Origin: Parafrigoribacterium_A soli
GTDB lineage: Bacteria > Actinomycetota > Actinomycetes > Actinomycetales > Microbacteriaceae
Direction: 5' to 3'
Length of the DNA: 64,000 nt
NCBI RefSeq assembly: GCF_040227235.1
Contig: NZ_JBELNZ010000002.1
Coordinates: 372,001-436,000, forward strand
Below the pieces are notes generated by a model. It was given only the letters and a program-made list of their open reading frames with translations, ran no database searches and was not told the origin of the DNA. Shown here piece by piece: positions 1 through 7,964 of this stretch (within the stretch, counting starts at the first letter, position 1; the number at the start of each line of letters is the position of its first letter). Both the position numbers and the translations under genes were made by a program.

Positions 1-723
1 CCCGAGAGCTTCGGCCGCTCGGGTGCCCTCCTCCTCGGCGATCTCTTGCTCGACTGGAGTGACGAACTGTTCGACAACGGGCTGCGCCGGCTCTCGAACC
101 CGGGTGCTGCCACATCGGCCCGACGCGAGTTCAACACCATGCGCACCGAGGTCACCGTCGGCCAGTACCTCGACATCGCGGAGGAGCAGTCCTGGCACAC
201 CCACGAGGAGTCAGAGCATCTGAACCGCGCGCACAAGGTGATCGTGTACAAGTCGGCCAAATACAGCGTGGAAGCCCCGCTCGTCATCGGCGCGAGCCTC
301 GGCGGCGGCTCCCTCGGGCAGCTCGACGCCCTGCGTGGATTCGGTGTGCCGCTCGGCACCGCCTACCAATTGCGAGACGACCTGCTCGGCGTCTTCGGAG
401 ATTCGGACAAAACGGGCAAGCCTTCGGGAGACGACCTTCGCGAGGGCAAGCGCACGGTGCTCATCGCCCTCGCCCGCGCGAAGCTGCCGAACAACTCGCG
501 ACGGCTGCTCGACGAGCTGCTCGGTGACCCCGAACTCACGGCGCAGCAGGTGTCGATGCTGCAGGCGTCGATCCGGGACAGCGGGGCGGTCGAACACGTC
601 GAGCGCATCATCGACCACAACGTGCGGCTCGCGACGAGCGCGATCGCCGAGGCTCCGCTCGCGGCCTCCGCCCGGGACGAACTGGTGCAGCTCGCGGATC
701 GCGTGATCCGCAGGGCGGCCTGA
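1..723 (+). CDS. polyprenyl diphosphate synthase, 3' part
   Basis: The reading frame is open from base 1, so the start lies outside the window and 240 codons remain. Enzymes of this family condense isopentenyl diphosphate with an allylic diphosphate to make C20 or longer chains for carotenoids, quinones or lipid carriers. The second aspartate-rich motif is visible as YQLRDDLLGVFGD, around bases 364-402. The first aspartate-rich motif must lie upstream. The next gene is an Rv2175c-like protein on the other strand, followed by a PknL-type kinase, which matches the idsA2 region of M. tuberculosis. Product chain length cannot be judged without the N-terminal half. Confidence 0.9.
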   Translation, partial: PESFGRSGALLLGDLLLDWSDELFDNGLRRLSNPGAATSARREFNTMRTEVTVGQYLDIAEEQSWHTHEESEHLNRAHKVIVYKSAKYSVEAPLVIGASLGGGSLGQLDALRGFGVPLGTAYQLRDDLLGVFGDSDKTGKPSGDDLREGKRTVLIALARAKLPNNSRRLLDELLGDPELTAQQVSMLQASIRDSGAVEHVERIIDHNVRLATSAIAEAPLAASARDELVQLADRVIRRAA

Positions 724-754
724 CCGCATCCGCCCGAATCGAGTGCGGCAGGCC
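717..754. terminator. convergent hairpin terminator
   Basis: The arms GGCCTG and CCGCA pair with TGCGG and CAGGCC around a 15-base loop, with one unpaired A in the left arm. The hairpin lies exactly between the stop codons of two convergent genes and is followed on the plus strand by TAAAAG. It could stop transcription from both sides. There is no strong T run on either strand, so termination is inferred from shape and position. Confidence 0.5.
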
Positions 755-1095
755 TAAAAGCCGAGCGCCTGGGCGACCCGTCGCACTTCCGCCTTGCGGC
801 CGGCTCGCAGAGCGTCGATGGGCGTGACGCCGAGGCTGTCTTCCTGGGTCAGCAGCCAGTGCATCGCCTGCTCGTCGTTGAAGCCGCTGTCGGCGAGCAC
901 GATGAGCGTGCCCCGCAGCTCGGGCAGCGGTTCGCCGTCTCGGAGGAACAGCTCCGGCACCTTCCATACGCCGTCGATTCTGGCCGCAAGCAGGCTGTGA
1001 TCCTCGATCAGCCTGCGGATTCGGCTGACGCCTACGCCGAGCAACTCGACGAGGTCGGGGATAGTCAGCCAGCGCACTTCCGGAACGGTACTCAC
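754..1095 (-). CDS. Rv2175c-family DNA-binding protein
   Basis: This 113-residue protein starts with GTG. It carries a helix-turn-helix near the N-terminus (TIPDLVELLGVGVSRIRRLI, residues about 11-30) and the C-terminal part typical of Rv2175c. In M. tuberculosis, Rv2175c is an atypical winged-helix DNA-binding protein and a substrate of the kinase PknL encoded next to it. Here a PknL-like kinase gene begins about 1.5 kb away, with a LysM gene in between, so the regulatory link is probably kept. No clear Shine-Dalgarno sequence precedes the start. A palindrome about 90 bases upstream is a possible target. DNA binding is inferred from family membership. Confidence 0.85.
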   Translation of the reverse strand: MSTVPEVRWLTIPDLVELLGVGVSRIRRLIEDHSLLAARIDGVWKVPELFLRDGEPLPELRGTLIVLADSGFNDEQAMHWLLTQEDSLGVTPIDALRAGRKAEVRRVAQALGF

Positions 1096-1184
1096 ACGTC
1101 AAGACTGCCAGAGTGCGCGCCCGGCACAAAGACGACACGGAGCCTTTGGCGCGAATTCACTCCAGTAACACTGGCCACGATAAT

Positions 1185-1208
1185 TGACACTGACATATAT
1201 GTGTGTCA
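1185..1208. promoter_or_regulatory. inverted repeat in the divergent promoter region
   Basis: The perfect 6-base arms TGACAC and GTGTCA flank a 12-base centre containing ATATAT, which also pairs partly. The repeat overlaps a TTGACA hexamer at 1184-1189. It sits between the Rv2175c-like gene and the LysM gene, which point away from each other, so it looks like an operator for one or both. Which protein binds it is not shown by the sequence. Confidence 0.5.
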
Positions 1209-1267
1209 GCGTTGACGAGATGCGGCGCTGTCGCCTTCTCGGGGCCGGGAGCAAGACGGGAATACGG

Positions 1268-2566
1268 ATGACCAGCACAACAGAACACGAAGCGCGCCAC
1301 TCGGCTCGCAAAGACGGCGTAGCGCGCGATCGCGCACGCATCGTCAAGGGAATGATGAATACCATTCCCATCGTTCTGGTTGGCTCGATGGCCCTCAGCC
1401 TGAACCTCACCGCGCCCATCCAGGCGGCGACCCCGAAGCGCAACGACAAGCCGAAGACGACGCCATCCGAGCTCGCCAAGTCCATTCGCGACGCCTTCGC
1501 GGGCTCGGCCGCGTCCACCGTGAGTGCGCCCGCCGCAACGAGCGCCTCGTCCACGGCAGCGGCGAGTGCTCCCGGCACCTACCGCGTTCAGGCAGGCGAC
1601 ACCGTGAGCAGCATCGCCGGTAAGTACGGGCTCGCCACGGCATCCGTTCTCGCCCTCAACGGCCTCGGCTGGAAGTCGGTGATCTTCCCCGGCCAGGTGC
1701 TGAAGCTCACCAAGAGCGGCGCCGCCCCGACCCCGCCACGAGCGCAGACACCGAGCAGCGGACGCTACACAATCACCTCGGGTGACACCGTCGGCAAGAT
1801 CGCCTCGAAGTTCGGCGTGAGCACGCAGGCCGTGCTGAGTGCCAACGGACTCAGCCACTCGAGCATCATCTACCCGGGCCAGACGCTCGCGATCCCGACC
1901 GTGAGTGTGGCCTCGTTCACGCCTGCGCCGGTCTCGCACGTGACACCGATCACCCCTCCGGCGGGCACGACCAACGTCACGAGCTCCTACGTGATCACGA
2001 GCGGGGACACGCTCAGCAAGATCGCGTCGAAGTTCGGCGTGACCATCCAGGCCATCCTCAATGCGAACGGGCTCGGCTGGTCGAGCATCATCTACACGGG
2101 CCGCACGCTCACCATCCCCGGTGCCGCGGTGCTCACCACCGCGACCTCCGCCCCGAGCGGGCTCACCGCCGAGATGTCGAAGAATGCGCGCACGATCCTC
2201 TCGGTGGGACGATCCCTGGGCGTGAGCGACTACGGCCTGGTGATCGCGCTCGCCGCCGCTATGCAGGAGTCGGGGCTTCGCAATCTCGACTACGGCGATC
2301 GCGACTCACTCGGACTCTTCCAGCAGCGGCCCAGTGTTGGCTGGGGCACGCCCGCGCAGATCACGAACCCGGCTCACGCCAGCAAGCTCTTCTTCGGAGG
2401 CCCGAGTAACCCGAACTTCGGCAACACGAAGGGGCTGCTCGACATCAGTGGCTGGCAGTCCATGACCGTGACGCAGGCCGCGCAGGCCGTGCAGCGTTCC
2501 GCCTACCCCGACGCCTATGCCAAGTGGGAGGCGTCTGCCTGGGTATGGCTCGACCTGCTCGGATAA
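1268..2566 (+). CDS. triple-LysM cell-wall protein with lysozyme-like C-terminal domain
   Basis: The protein has 432 residues from the ATG at 1268. A hydrophobic stretch (about residues 31-53, ending LTAPIQA) looks like a signal or anchor segment after a basic N-terminus. Three LysM repeats follow at about 105-147, 167-209 and 241-283, each with a GDT motif and a closing PGQ or TGR, and these bind peptidoglycan. The last 130 residues include AMQESGLRNL and DSLGLFQQRPS. This pattern resembles transglycosylase-type domains, with E334 a possible catalytic acid. Upstream in-frame starts at 1184 and 1199 exist but fall in the putative operator. Position before a PASTA kinase gene suggests a wall role under kinase control, which is inference. 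Confidence 0.8.
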   Translation: MTSTTEHEARHSARKDGVARDRARIVKGMMNTIPIVLVGSMALSLNLTAPIQAATPKRNDKPKTTPSELAKSIRDAFAGSAASTVSAPAATSASSTAAASAPGTYRVQAGDTVSSIAGKYGLATASVLALNGLGWKSVIFPGQVLKLTKSGAAPTPPRAQTPSSGRYTITSGDTVGKIASKFGVSTQAVLSANGLSHSSIIYPGQTLAIPTVSVASFTPAPVSHVTPITPPAGTTNVTSSYVITSGDTLSKIASKFGVTIQAILNANGLGWSSIIYTGRTLTIPGAAVLTTATSAPSGLTAEMSKNARTILSVGRSLGVSDYGLVIALAAAMQESGLRNLDYGDRDSLGLFQQRPSVGWGTPAQITNPAHASKLFFGGPSNPNFGNTKGLLDISGWQSMTVTQAAQAVQRSAYPDAYAKWEASAWVWLDLLG

Positions 2567-2628
2567 CAACCCTGCATCGCGTTGCCGCTCCACGGTGTTT
2601 TGAGCGCTATTGCGCAGCACGTGAACTT

Positions 2629-2634
2629 TAGACT
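2629..2634 (+). promoter_or_regulatory. -10 box of a probable leaderless transcript
   Basis: The hexamer TAGACT matches TANNNT and ends six bases before the GTG start of the kinase gene. No Shine-Dalgarno sequence lies between them. Transcription would begin at or next to the start codon, giving a leaderless mRNA of a kind common in actinobacteria. Confidence 0.5.
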
Positions 2635-2640
2635 TCTCCG

Positions 2641-4608
2641 GTGAGTAGCAACAGCACTGATCCGCTGATCGGGCGCCTGATCGATGGTCGATACCAGGTG
2701 CGCTCACGCATCGCGCGCGGCGGGATGGCGACGGTCTATCTCGCCACCGACCTGCGGCTCGAACGGCGCGTCGCGATCAAGGTCATGCACGGCCACCTCG
2801 CCGACGACAACGAATACAAGGCGCGGTTCATTCAGGAGGCTCGCTCCGCTGCCCGGCTTGCGCATCCGAACGTCGTCAATGTCTACGACCAGGGACAGGA
2901 TGGCGACACCGCATACCTCGTGATGGAGTACCTGCCGGGCATCACGCTGCGGGAGCTGCTGCAGGAGCACCACGTCCTCACGACGACGCAGGCGACCGAC
3001 ATCATGGAGGCGATTCTCTCGGGGCTCGCGGCCGCGCATAAGAACGGCATCGTGCACCGCGACCTCAAGCCCGAAAACGTCCTGCTCGCCGACGACGGCC
3101 GCATCAAGATCGGGGACTTCGGGCTCGCGCGCGCCGCGACGGCGAACACGGCCACCGGCAACGCACTGCTCGGAACCATTGCCTACCTCTCCCCCGAACT
3201 CGTGGTTCGAGGTGTCGCCGACACGCGAAGCGACATCTACGCCGTCGGCATCATGCTCTACGAGATGCTCGCGGGCGAACAGCCATTCAAGGGCGAGCAG
3301 GCCTTCCAGATCGCCCAGCAGCACGCGAACGACACGGTGCCCACGCCGAGCAGCAAGAATCCGCGGGTGCCCATCGAGCTCGACGAACTCGTGCTGTGGG
3401 CCACCGCGCGCGACCCCGACCAGCGCCCCCGCGACGCCCGGGTGATGCTCGACCAATTGCTCGAAACCAGGGCGATCCTGCAGTCGGATGATCCGGCCAC
3501 AGCGGCCACGGCCGTGCAGCGCACCATGGTGCTTCCCTCTGCCGTCGCGGCAAACAACGATGCCGAGACGCAGATCCTGCAGCCGCGATCACGCCACCGT
3601 ACGGGCCCCGTACTCGCCGACAGCACGCAGGCGCTCGCAACGAAGTCCGAGAAGCGGCGCGCTCGCGGCTTCTGGATCTTCGCGCTCGTCCTCCTGCTCG
3701 CCGCCGCCGCCGGGGGCACGGGCTGGTACTTCGGTGCGGGTCCCGGCGGGCACGTGACCGTCCCCGAGCTCGCGGGCCAGACACCGGTTGCGGCGACGGC
3801 GGCGCTCAAGCAACTCGGCCTCACCGTGAATCCGAGCAACGGCTCGATCGATTCGCCGACCGTGCCGAAGGGTGCGGTGGCCGGCACGACCCCGAAGAGC
3901 GGGTCGTCCGTGGTGAAGGACAGCGAGGTCACGCTGCTCATCTCCACGGGGCCGAAACTGCTGCCGTACTCGGATCTTGCCGGTATGCCAGAGAACGACG
4001 CCATCCAGAAGATCGCGGATGACGGATTCACCTACTCCAAAGACAGCTCGACGAGGCAGTTCGATGCGAAGGTCGCGGAGGGCACCGTGCTGGCCGCTGT
4101 CGGTGCGGACGGCAAGAGCCTCGCCGGCGCGACGCAATACGGCGAGAAGCAACAGATCGGACTGGTCGTGAGTGCCGGGCCGATTCCGGATGTCGCGGGC
4201 AAGAGCTTCGACGAGGCGACCGCGATCCTCAAGCAGAAGGATCTGACCGCCGTAGCCGGCAGGCAGGACTATAGCGACACCATCCCGAAGGACATGGTCA
4301 TCGGGATCGAACTGCCCACCGGCAGCGACGGCAACGCCGTGGCCGTGCACCCCGGCGACAGGGTGAACCTCACGATCTCCCGCGGCAAGGAGCAGGTGCA
4401 GGTTCCGGATGTCCGGGGGTGGACCTGGACCAAGGCCAAGCAGGCGTTGACCGAAGCGGGATTCACGATTCAGTTCAAGAACGCGCCCAGTCGGGCGGCC
4501 TCAGGGTTCCCCGACATCGCAACAGTGAGTTCCCTCGATCCCAAACCGGGCAGCACCGTTGACAAGGGGTCAACCGTCACTGTCGGTCTCGGCCTCAACG
4601 GAAGCTAG
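2641..4608 (+). CDS. pknL: PASTA-domain Ser/Thr protein kinase, PknL-like
   Basis: This 655-residue membrane kinase starts with GTG. The kinase domain spans about residues 16-275, with the glycine loop IARGGMATVY, the ATP lysine in VAIKVM (about K47), the catalytic loop HRDLKPEN (about residues 139-146) and DFG at about 159-161. A basic linker leads to one membrane segment (about 343-366). Four extracellular PASTA repeats then run to the C-terminus; these sense peptidoglycan or lipid II in related kinases. The call as PknL rests on gene order (Rv2175c-like gene, kinase, aroG). M. tuberculosis PknL lacks PASTA repeats. PknB is the alternative, but a pknB locus would normally include pbpA and rodA. 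The stop codon overlaps that of aroG. Confidence 0.88.
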   Translation: MSSNSTDPLIGRLIDGRYQVRSRIARGGMATVYLATDLRLERRVAIKVMHGHLADDNEYKARFIQEARSAARLAHPNVVNVYDQGQDGDTAYLVMEYLPGITLRELLQEHHVLTTTQATDIMEAILSGLAAAHKNGIVHRDLKPENVLLADDGRIKIGDFGLARAATANTATGNALLGTIAYLSPELVVRGVADTRSDIYAVGIMLYEMLAGEQPFKGEQAFQIAQQHANDTVPTPSSKNPRVPIELDELVLWATARDPDQRPRDARVMLDQLLETRAILQSDDPATAATAVQRTMVLPSAVAANNDAETQILQPRSRHRTGPVLADSTQALATKSEKRRARGFWIFALVLLLAAAAGGTGWYFGAGPGGHVTVPELAGQTPVAATAALKQLGLTVNPSNGSIDSPTVPKGAVAGTTPKSGSSVVKDSEVTLLISTGPKLLPYSDLAGMPENDAIQKIADDGFTYSKDSSTRQFDAKVAEGTVLAAVGADGKSLAGATQYGEKQQIGLVVSAGPIPDVAGKSFDEATAILKQKDLTAVAGRQDYSDTIPKDMVIGIELPTGSDGNAVAVHPGDRVNLTISRGKEQVQVPDVRGWTWTKAKQALTEAGFTIQFKNAPSRAASGFPDIATVSSLDPKPGSTVDKGSTVTVGLGLNGS

Positions 4609-5978
4609 CGGGCGCCAAGCTCCTCGGCAACGAGGAATGCGAGCTCGAGCGACTGCATGTGGTTCAGGCGCGGATCGCACAGTGACTCATAGCGCGTCGC
4701 GAGTGTTGCCTCATCGATCTGCTCCGAGCCGCCGAGGCACTCGGTGACGTCGTCACCGGTGAGCTCGATGTGGATGCCGCCGGGGTAGGTTCCCGCCGCG
4801 CGGTGCGCCTCGAAGAAGCCCTTGACCTCGTCGACGACGTCATCGAACCGGCGCGTCTTGTAGCCGGTCGGGGTGGTGAGCCCGTTGCCGTGCATCGGGT
4901 CCGAGACCCACAGCGGCGTCGCATCCGTCTCTTTGATTGCTTCGAGCAGCGGCGGCAACGCATCCCGGATCTTGCCAGCGCCCATGCGCGTGATGAAGGT
5001 GAGACGCCCCGGTTCGCGATTCGGATCGAGCTTCTCGATCAGCTCGCGCATGACCTCGGGGGTCGTCGTCGGGCCGAGCTTCACGCCGATAGGGTTGCGC
5101 ACCCGCGAGAAGTAGTCGATGTGCGCTCCATCGAGATCCCGCGTGCGCTCGCCCACCCAGAGGAAGTGGGCGGAGGTGTTGTACGGCGTTCCCGTGCGGG
5201 AGTCGATGCGCGTCATCGGGCGCTCGTAGTCCATGAGCAGACCCTCGTGGCCGGTGTAGAACTCGACGCGCTTGAGCTCGTCGAAGTCGGCGCCCGCCGC
5301 CTCCATGAACTTCACGGCCTTGTCGATGTGCTTGGCCATCTGCTCGTACTTGACGTTCGCAGGGTTACGCGCGAAGCCCTGGTTCCAGCTGTGCACCTGA
5401 CGCAGGTCGGCGAAACCACCCTGCGTGAAGGCGCGTACGAGATTCAGCGTGGACGCAGCGGTGTGGTAGCCCTGCACCAGCCTCGCGGGGTCGGCCTCCC
5501 GGGATTCCGGAGTGAAGTCGTAGCCGTTGACGATGTCGCCCCGGTACGCGGGAAGAGTGACTCCGTCGCGCGTCTCGTTGTCGCTCGAGCGTGGCTTCGC
5601 GAACTGCCCCGCCATGCGCCCCATCTTGATGACCGGCATGGATGCCCCGTAGGTGAGGACGACGGCCATCTGCAGCACCGTCTTGACACGGTTGCGGATC
5701 TGGTCGGCCTTGGCGCCGGCGAAGGTCTCGGCGCAGTCTCCACCCTGCAGCAGGAAGGCGTGACCGCTCGCGGCCGCGGCTAGGCGCTCGCGCAGGATGT
5801 CGACCTCACCCGCGAAGACCAGCGGCGGCATGTTCGCGATCTCGGCGGATGCCGCGTGAACAGCAGTCTCGTCCGGCCACTGGGGCTGCTGCTTGATGGG
5901 AAGCGTCCGCCAATAGTCGAGCCCTGCGATCACTGCGGGATCAGCAAGCACGACAGCGTCTTCGGACGGATTAACCAC
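4605..5978 (-). CDS. aroG: class II DAHP synthase
   Basis: The product is 3-deoxy-D-arabino-heptulosonate 7-phosphate synthase of the plant-like class II family. It joins phosphoenolpyruvate and erythrose 4-phosphate in the first shikimate step. Family signatures seen include LLQGGDCAETF, RMAGQFAKPRS, YFSRVRNPIGVKLGP and SDPMHGNG. The length (457 residues) is normal. I prefer the GTG at 5978 over the ATG at 5984: the GAGGA ribosome site abuts that ATG with no spacing, but stands six bases before the GTG. The gene is convergent with the kinase, the two stop codons sharing one CTAG. Prephenate dehydrogenase of the same pathway is encoded near 42 kb. Confidence 0.95.
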   Translation of the reverse strand: MVNPSEDAVVLADPAVIAGLDYWRTLPIKQQPQWPDETAVHAASAEIANMPPLVFAGEVDILRERLAAAASGHAFLLQGGDCAETFAGAKADQIRNRVKTVLQMAVVLTYGASMPVIKMGRMAGQFAKPRSSDNETRDGVTLPAYRGDIVNGYDFTPESREADPARLVQGYHTAASTLNLVRAFTQGGFADLRQVHSWNQGFARNPANVKYEQMAKHIDKAVKFMEAAGADFDELKRVEFYTGHEGLLMDYERPMTRIDSRTGTPYNTSAHFLWVGERTRDLDGAHIDYFSRVRNPIGVKLGPTTTPEVMRELIEKLDPNREPGRLTFITRMGAGKIRDALPPLLEAIKETDATPLWVSDPMHGNGLTTPTGYKTRRFDDVVDEVKGFFEAHRAAGTYPGGIHIELTGDDVTECLGGSEQIDEATLATRYESLCDPRLNHMQSLELAFLVAEELGAR

Positions 5979-6086
5979 GGACATTCCTCAGTGAGATCGG
6001 ACACGGGCGAACGCCCGTCTGGCCAGATAGGCGGCCACTACTACCTTAACGGGCCGACGCCGGTCGCTTGACCGCCGCTGGCGGCG

Positions 6087-6782
6087 CTATCGACTCAGTG
6101 AGCCGACCCGTTCCTTCACCGAACTCGCATACACGTCGACGTATTCCTGCTTGCTCAACCTCGACAGTTCGTACATGATCTCGTCGGTGATCGAACGAAG
6201 GATGAAGCGGTCCCCCTCCATGCCCTGAAAGCGACTGAAGTCGAGCGGCTCCCCTATAGCGATGCCGATCCGGCGCACCTTGGGGATGCGGCGCCCCACC
6301 GGCATGACCTTCTCCGTGTCGATCATCGCGACAGGCACCACCGGAACGCTGCCCTCGAGGATCATGCGCGCAACGCCGGTGCGACCCCGATACAGCTTGC
6401 CGTCTGGGCTGCGTGTGCCCTCCGGATAGATGCCGAGCACCTCTCCCCTGGCGAGAACGCCGAGCCCAGTCTGCAGCGAGGCCTCTGAGGCCTTGCCCCC
6501 CGAGCGGTCGATGGGAATCATGCCAGCGGCCTTGAGAAAGTTCCTGATCGCCCAGCCCTTGAGGCCGCGCGCCGTGTAGTAGTCGCTCTTCGCCAGGAAG
6601 CTGATCTGGCGGTCGATCATCAACGGCAGGAACACCGAGTCGATGAAGGAGAGGTGGTTGCTCGCCATGATGACGCCACCCGTTTTCGGAATATTCGAGT
6701 GCCCGGTGACCCACGGTCGGAAGGCTGTGCGCAGAAGCGGACCGACAATCAGGTTCTTCATGAACCAGTAGAACATCGACAC
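6087..6782 (-). CDS. plsC: 1-acyl-glycerol-3-phosphate acyltransferase
   Basis: This 231-residue PlsC-family enzyme transfers an acyl chain to lysophosphatidate in phospholipid synthesis at the inner face of the membrane. The catalytic HX4D motif is present as NHLSFID, and the substrate-binding motif as YPEGTRSPDG. A hydrophobic N-terminus (FMKNLIVGPLL) fits membrane association. The M. tuberculosis counterpart in the same neighbourhood is Rv2182c. An AAGG sequence about ten bases upstream of the ATG may serve as ribosome site. Acyl and head-group specificity cannot be read from the sequence. Confidence 0.9.
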   Translation of the reverse strand: MSMFYWFMKNLIVGPLLRTAFRPWVTGHSNIPKTGGVIMASNHLSFIDSVFLPLMIDRQISFLAKSDYYTARGLKGWAIRNFLKAAGMIPIDRSGGKASEASLQTGLGVLARGEVLGIYPEGTRSPDGKLYRGRTGVARMILEGSVPVVPVAMIDTEKVMPVGRRIPKVRRIGIAIGEPLDFSRFQGMEGDRFILRSITDEIMYELSRLSKQEYVDVYASSVKERVGSLSR

Positions 6783-6824
6783 CCGCCTTCGGAAACGTTC
6801 TGCCAGCTTAGTGCGCCGCCGATT

Positions 6825-7778
6825 TCAGCGGGTCGCCGCCTCGAGATGCAGCCGCGCCAGATCTGCGGCGCCGACCACTCCCGCGTCGTTCACCAACTCG
6901 GCGATGACAAATTCCGGCTCGGGGTGGAAGCCGCGCGCAGGCAGGTTGTTCAGGTAGGCCTCGCGGATGGGATCGAGCAGCAGTTCTCCGGCCAGAGCGA
7001 CACCGCCGCCGAAGACGAACAGCTGTGGGTCGAGGATCGCGCTCAGCGAGGCGCACGCCTGGCCGAGCCAGTTGCCGAGCTCGCGCAGGGCCTGCAGCGC
7101 ACCCGGATCTCCCGCTTCGATGAGCACGGAGAGGTCGTGGCCGGTGAGCTTGCCGTTCTGCTCGCGCACGGTTGCGATGCCGAGGCCGATGCCGCGCACG
7201 TCCGCAATCGCGTTCGCCATGCGCAGCAGTGCTCGACCCGAACCGTACTGTTCAATGCAGCCCTTGGCTCCGCAGCCGCACGGCAGTCCGTCGGGTACGA
7301 CGCGCATGTGGCCGAGCTCTGCGCCGGCACCGAAGCCACCGCGGAACAGTCGTCCGCGATTGACGATCGCGCCTCCGACGCCGGTGCCGATGGTGAGCAT
7401 CGTCATGTCGTCCACGTCGCGCCCGGCACCGAAGCGGAACTCCGCCCATCCGGCGGCATTGGCGTCGTTGTCGACGGTGATCTCGAGGTCGAGGCGCGAC
7501 GTCAGTCGCTCGCGCAGCGGCTCCCGGCGCCAGCTGATGTTCGGCGTGTAGTACACGATCGACTGCGTGACATCGATGAATCCCGGCGCGGCGACGCCGG
7601 CCGCGCGCACCTCGTGACCTTCGGCGAGCGACTCGATCATCGTGACCACCGCATCCACGAGGCCCTCTGAATCGCCCGCGGGAGTCACGATGCGCTGCTC
7701 GGCGACGATCTCGCCGGTCTCGCTGACCACAGCACCGGCAATCTTGGTGCCTCCGATATCGATGCCAATTGCGTGCAC
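6825..7778 (-). CDS. ROK-family glucokinase-type sugar kinase
   Basis: The 317-residue protein starts with the ATP-binding motif AIGIDIGGTKIAG. It carries the ROK zinc-binding signature CGCGAKGCIE in the middle, as in glucokinases and NagC-type proteins, and has no N-terminal helix-turn-helix. It is therefore a sugar kinase rather than a repressor. I chose the GTG at 7778, which puts the phosphate loop at the N-terminus and has AGAGG about ten bases upstream; a longer frame reaches 7832. The likely reaction is phosphorylation of glucose at C6, feeding glycolysis. Other hexoses remain possible. Confidence 0.85.
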   Translation of the reverse strand: MHAIGIDIGGTKIAGAVVSETGEIVAEQRIVTPAGDSEGLVDAVVTMIESLAEGHEVRAAGVAAPGFIDVTQSIVYYTPNISWRREPLRERLTSRLDLEITVDNDANAAGWAEFRFGAGRDVDDMTMLTIGTGVGGAIVNRGRLFRGGFGAGAELGHMRVVPDGLPCGCGAKGCIEQYGSGRALLRMANAIADVRGIGLGIATVREQNGKLTGHDLSVLIEAGDPGALQALRELGNWLGQACASLSAILDPQLFVFGGGVALAGELLLDPIREAYLNNLPARGFHPEPEFVIAELVNDAGVVGAADLARLHLEAATR

Positions 7779-7964
7779 GGCTGAGGACCTCTTCTGGATC
7801 GGGATGGGCGCACCGACCGAGACCCGCGTCACGGATGCGCACCCACGAGTTTAGGGATGGTCGGCTCGCAAGGCCATTTGGCTTGACGCTCGAGCCCCGG
7901 GGCGCCGCACAGGCACTGCGGTTAGAGTGGAAGCAATTTCCACATCGGTGTCAAAGGAGCTGCC

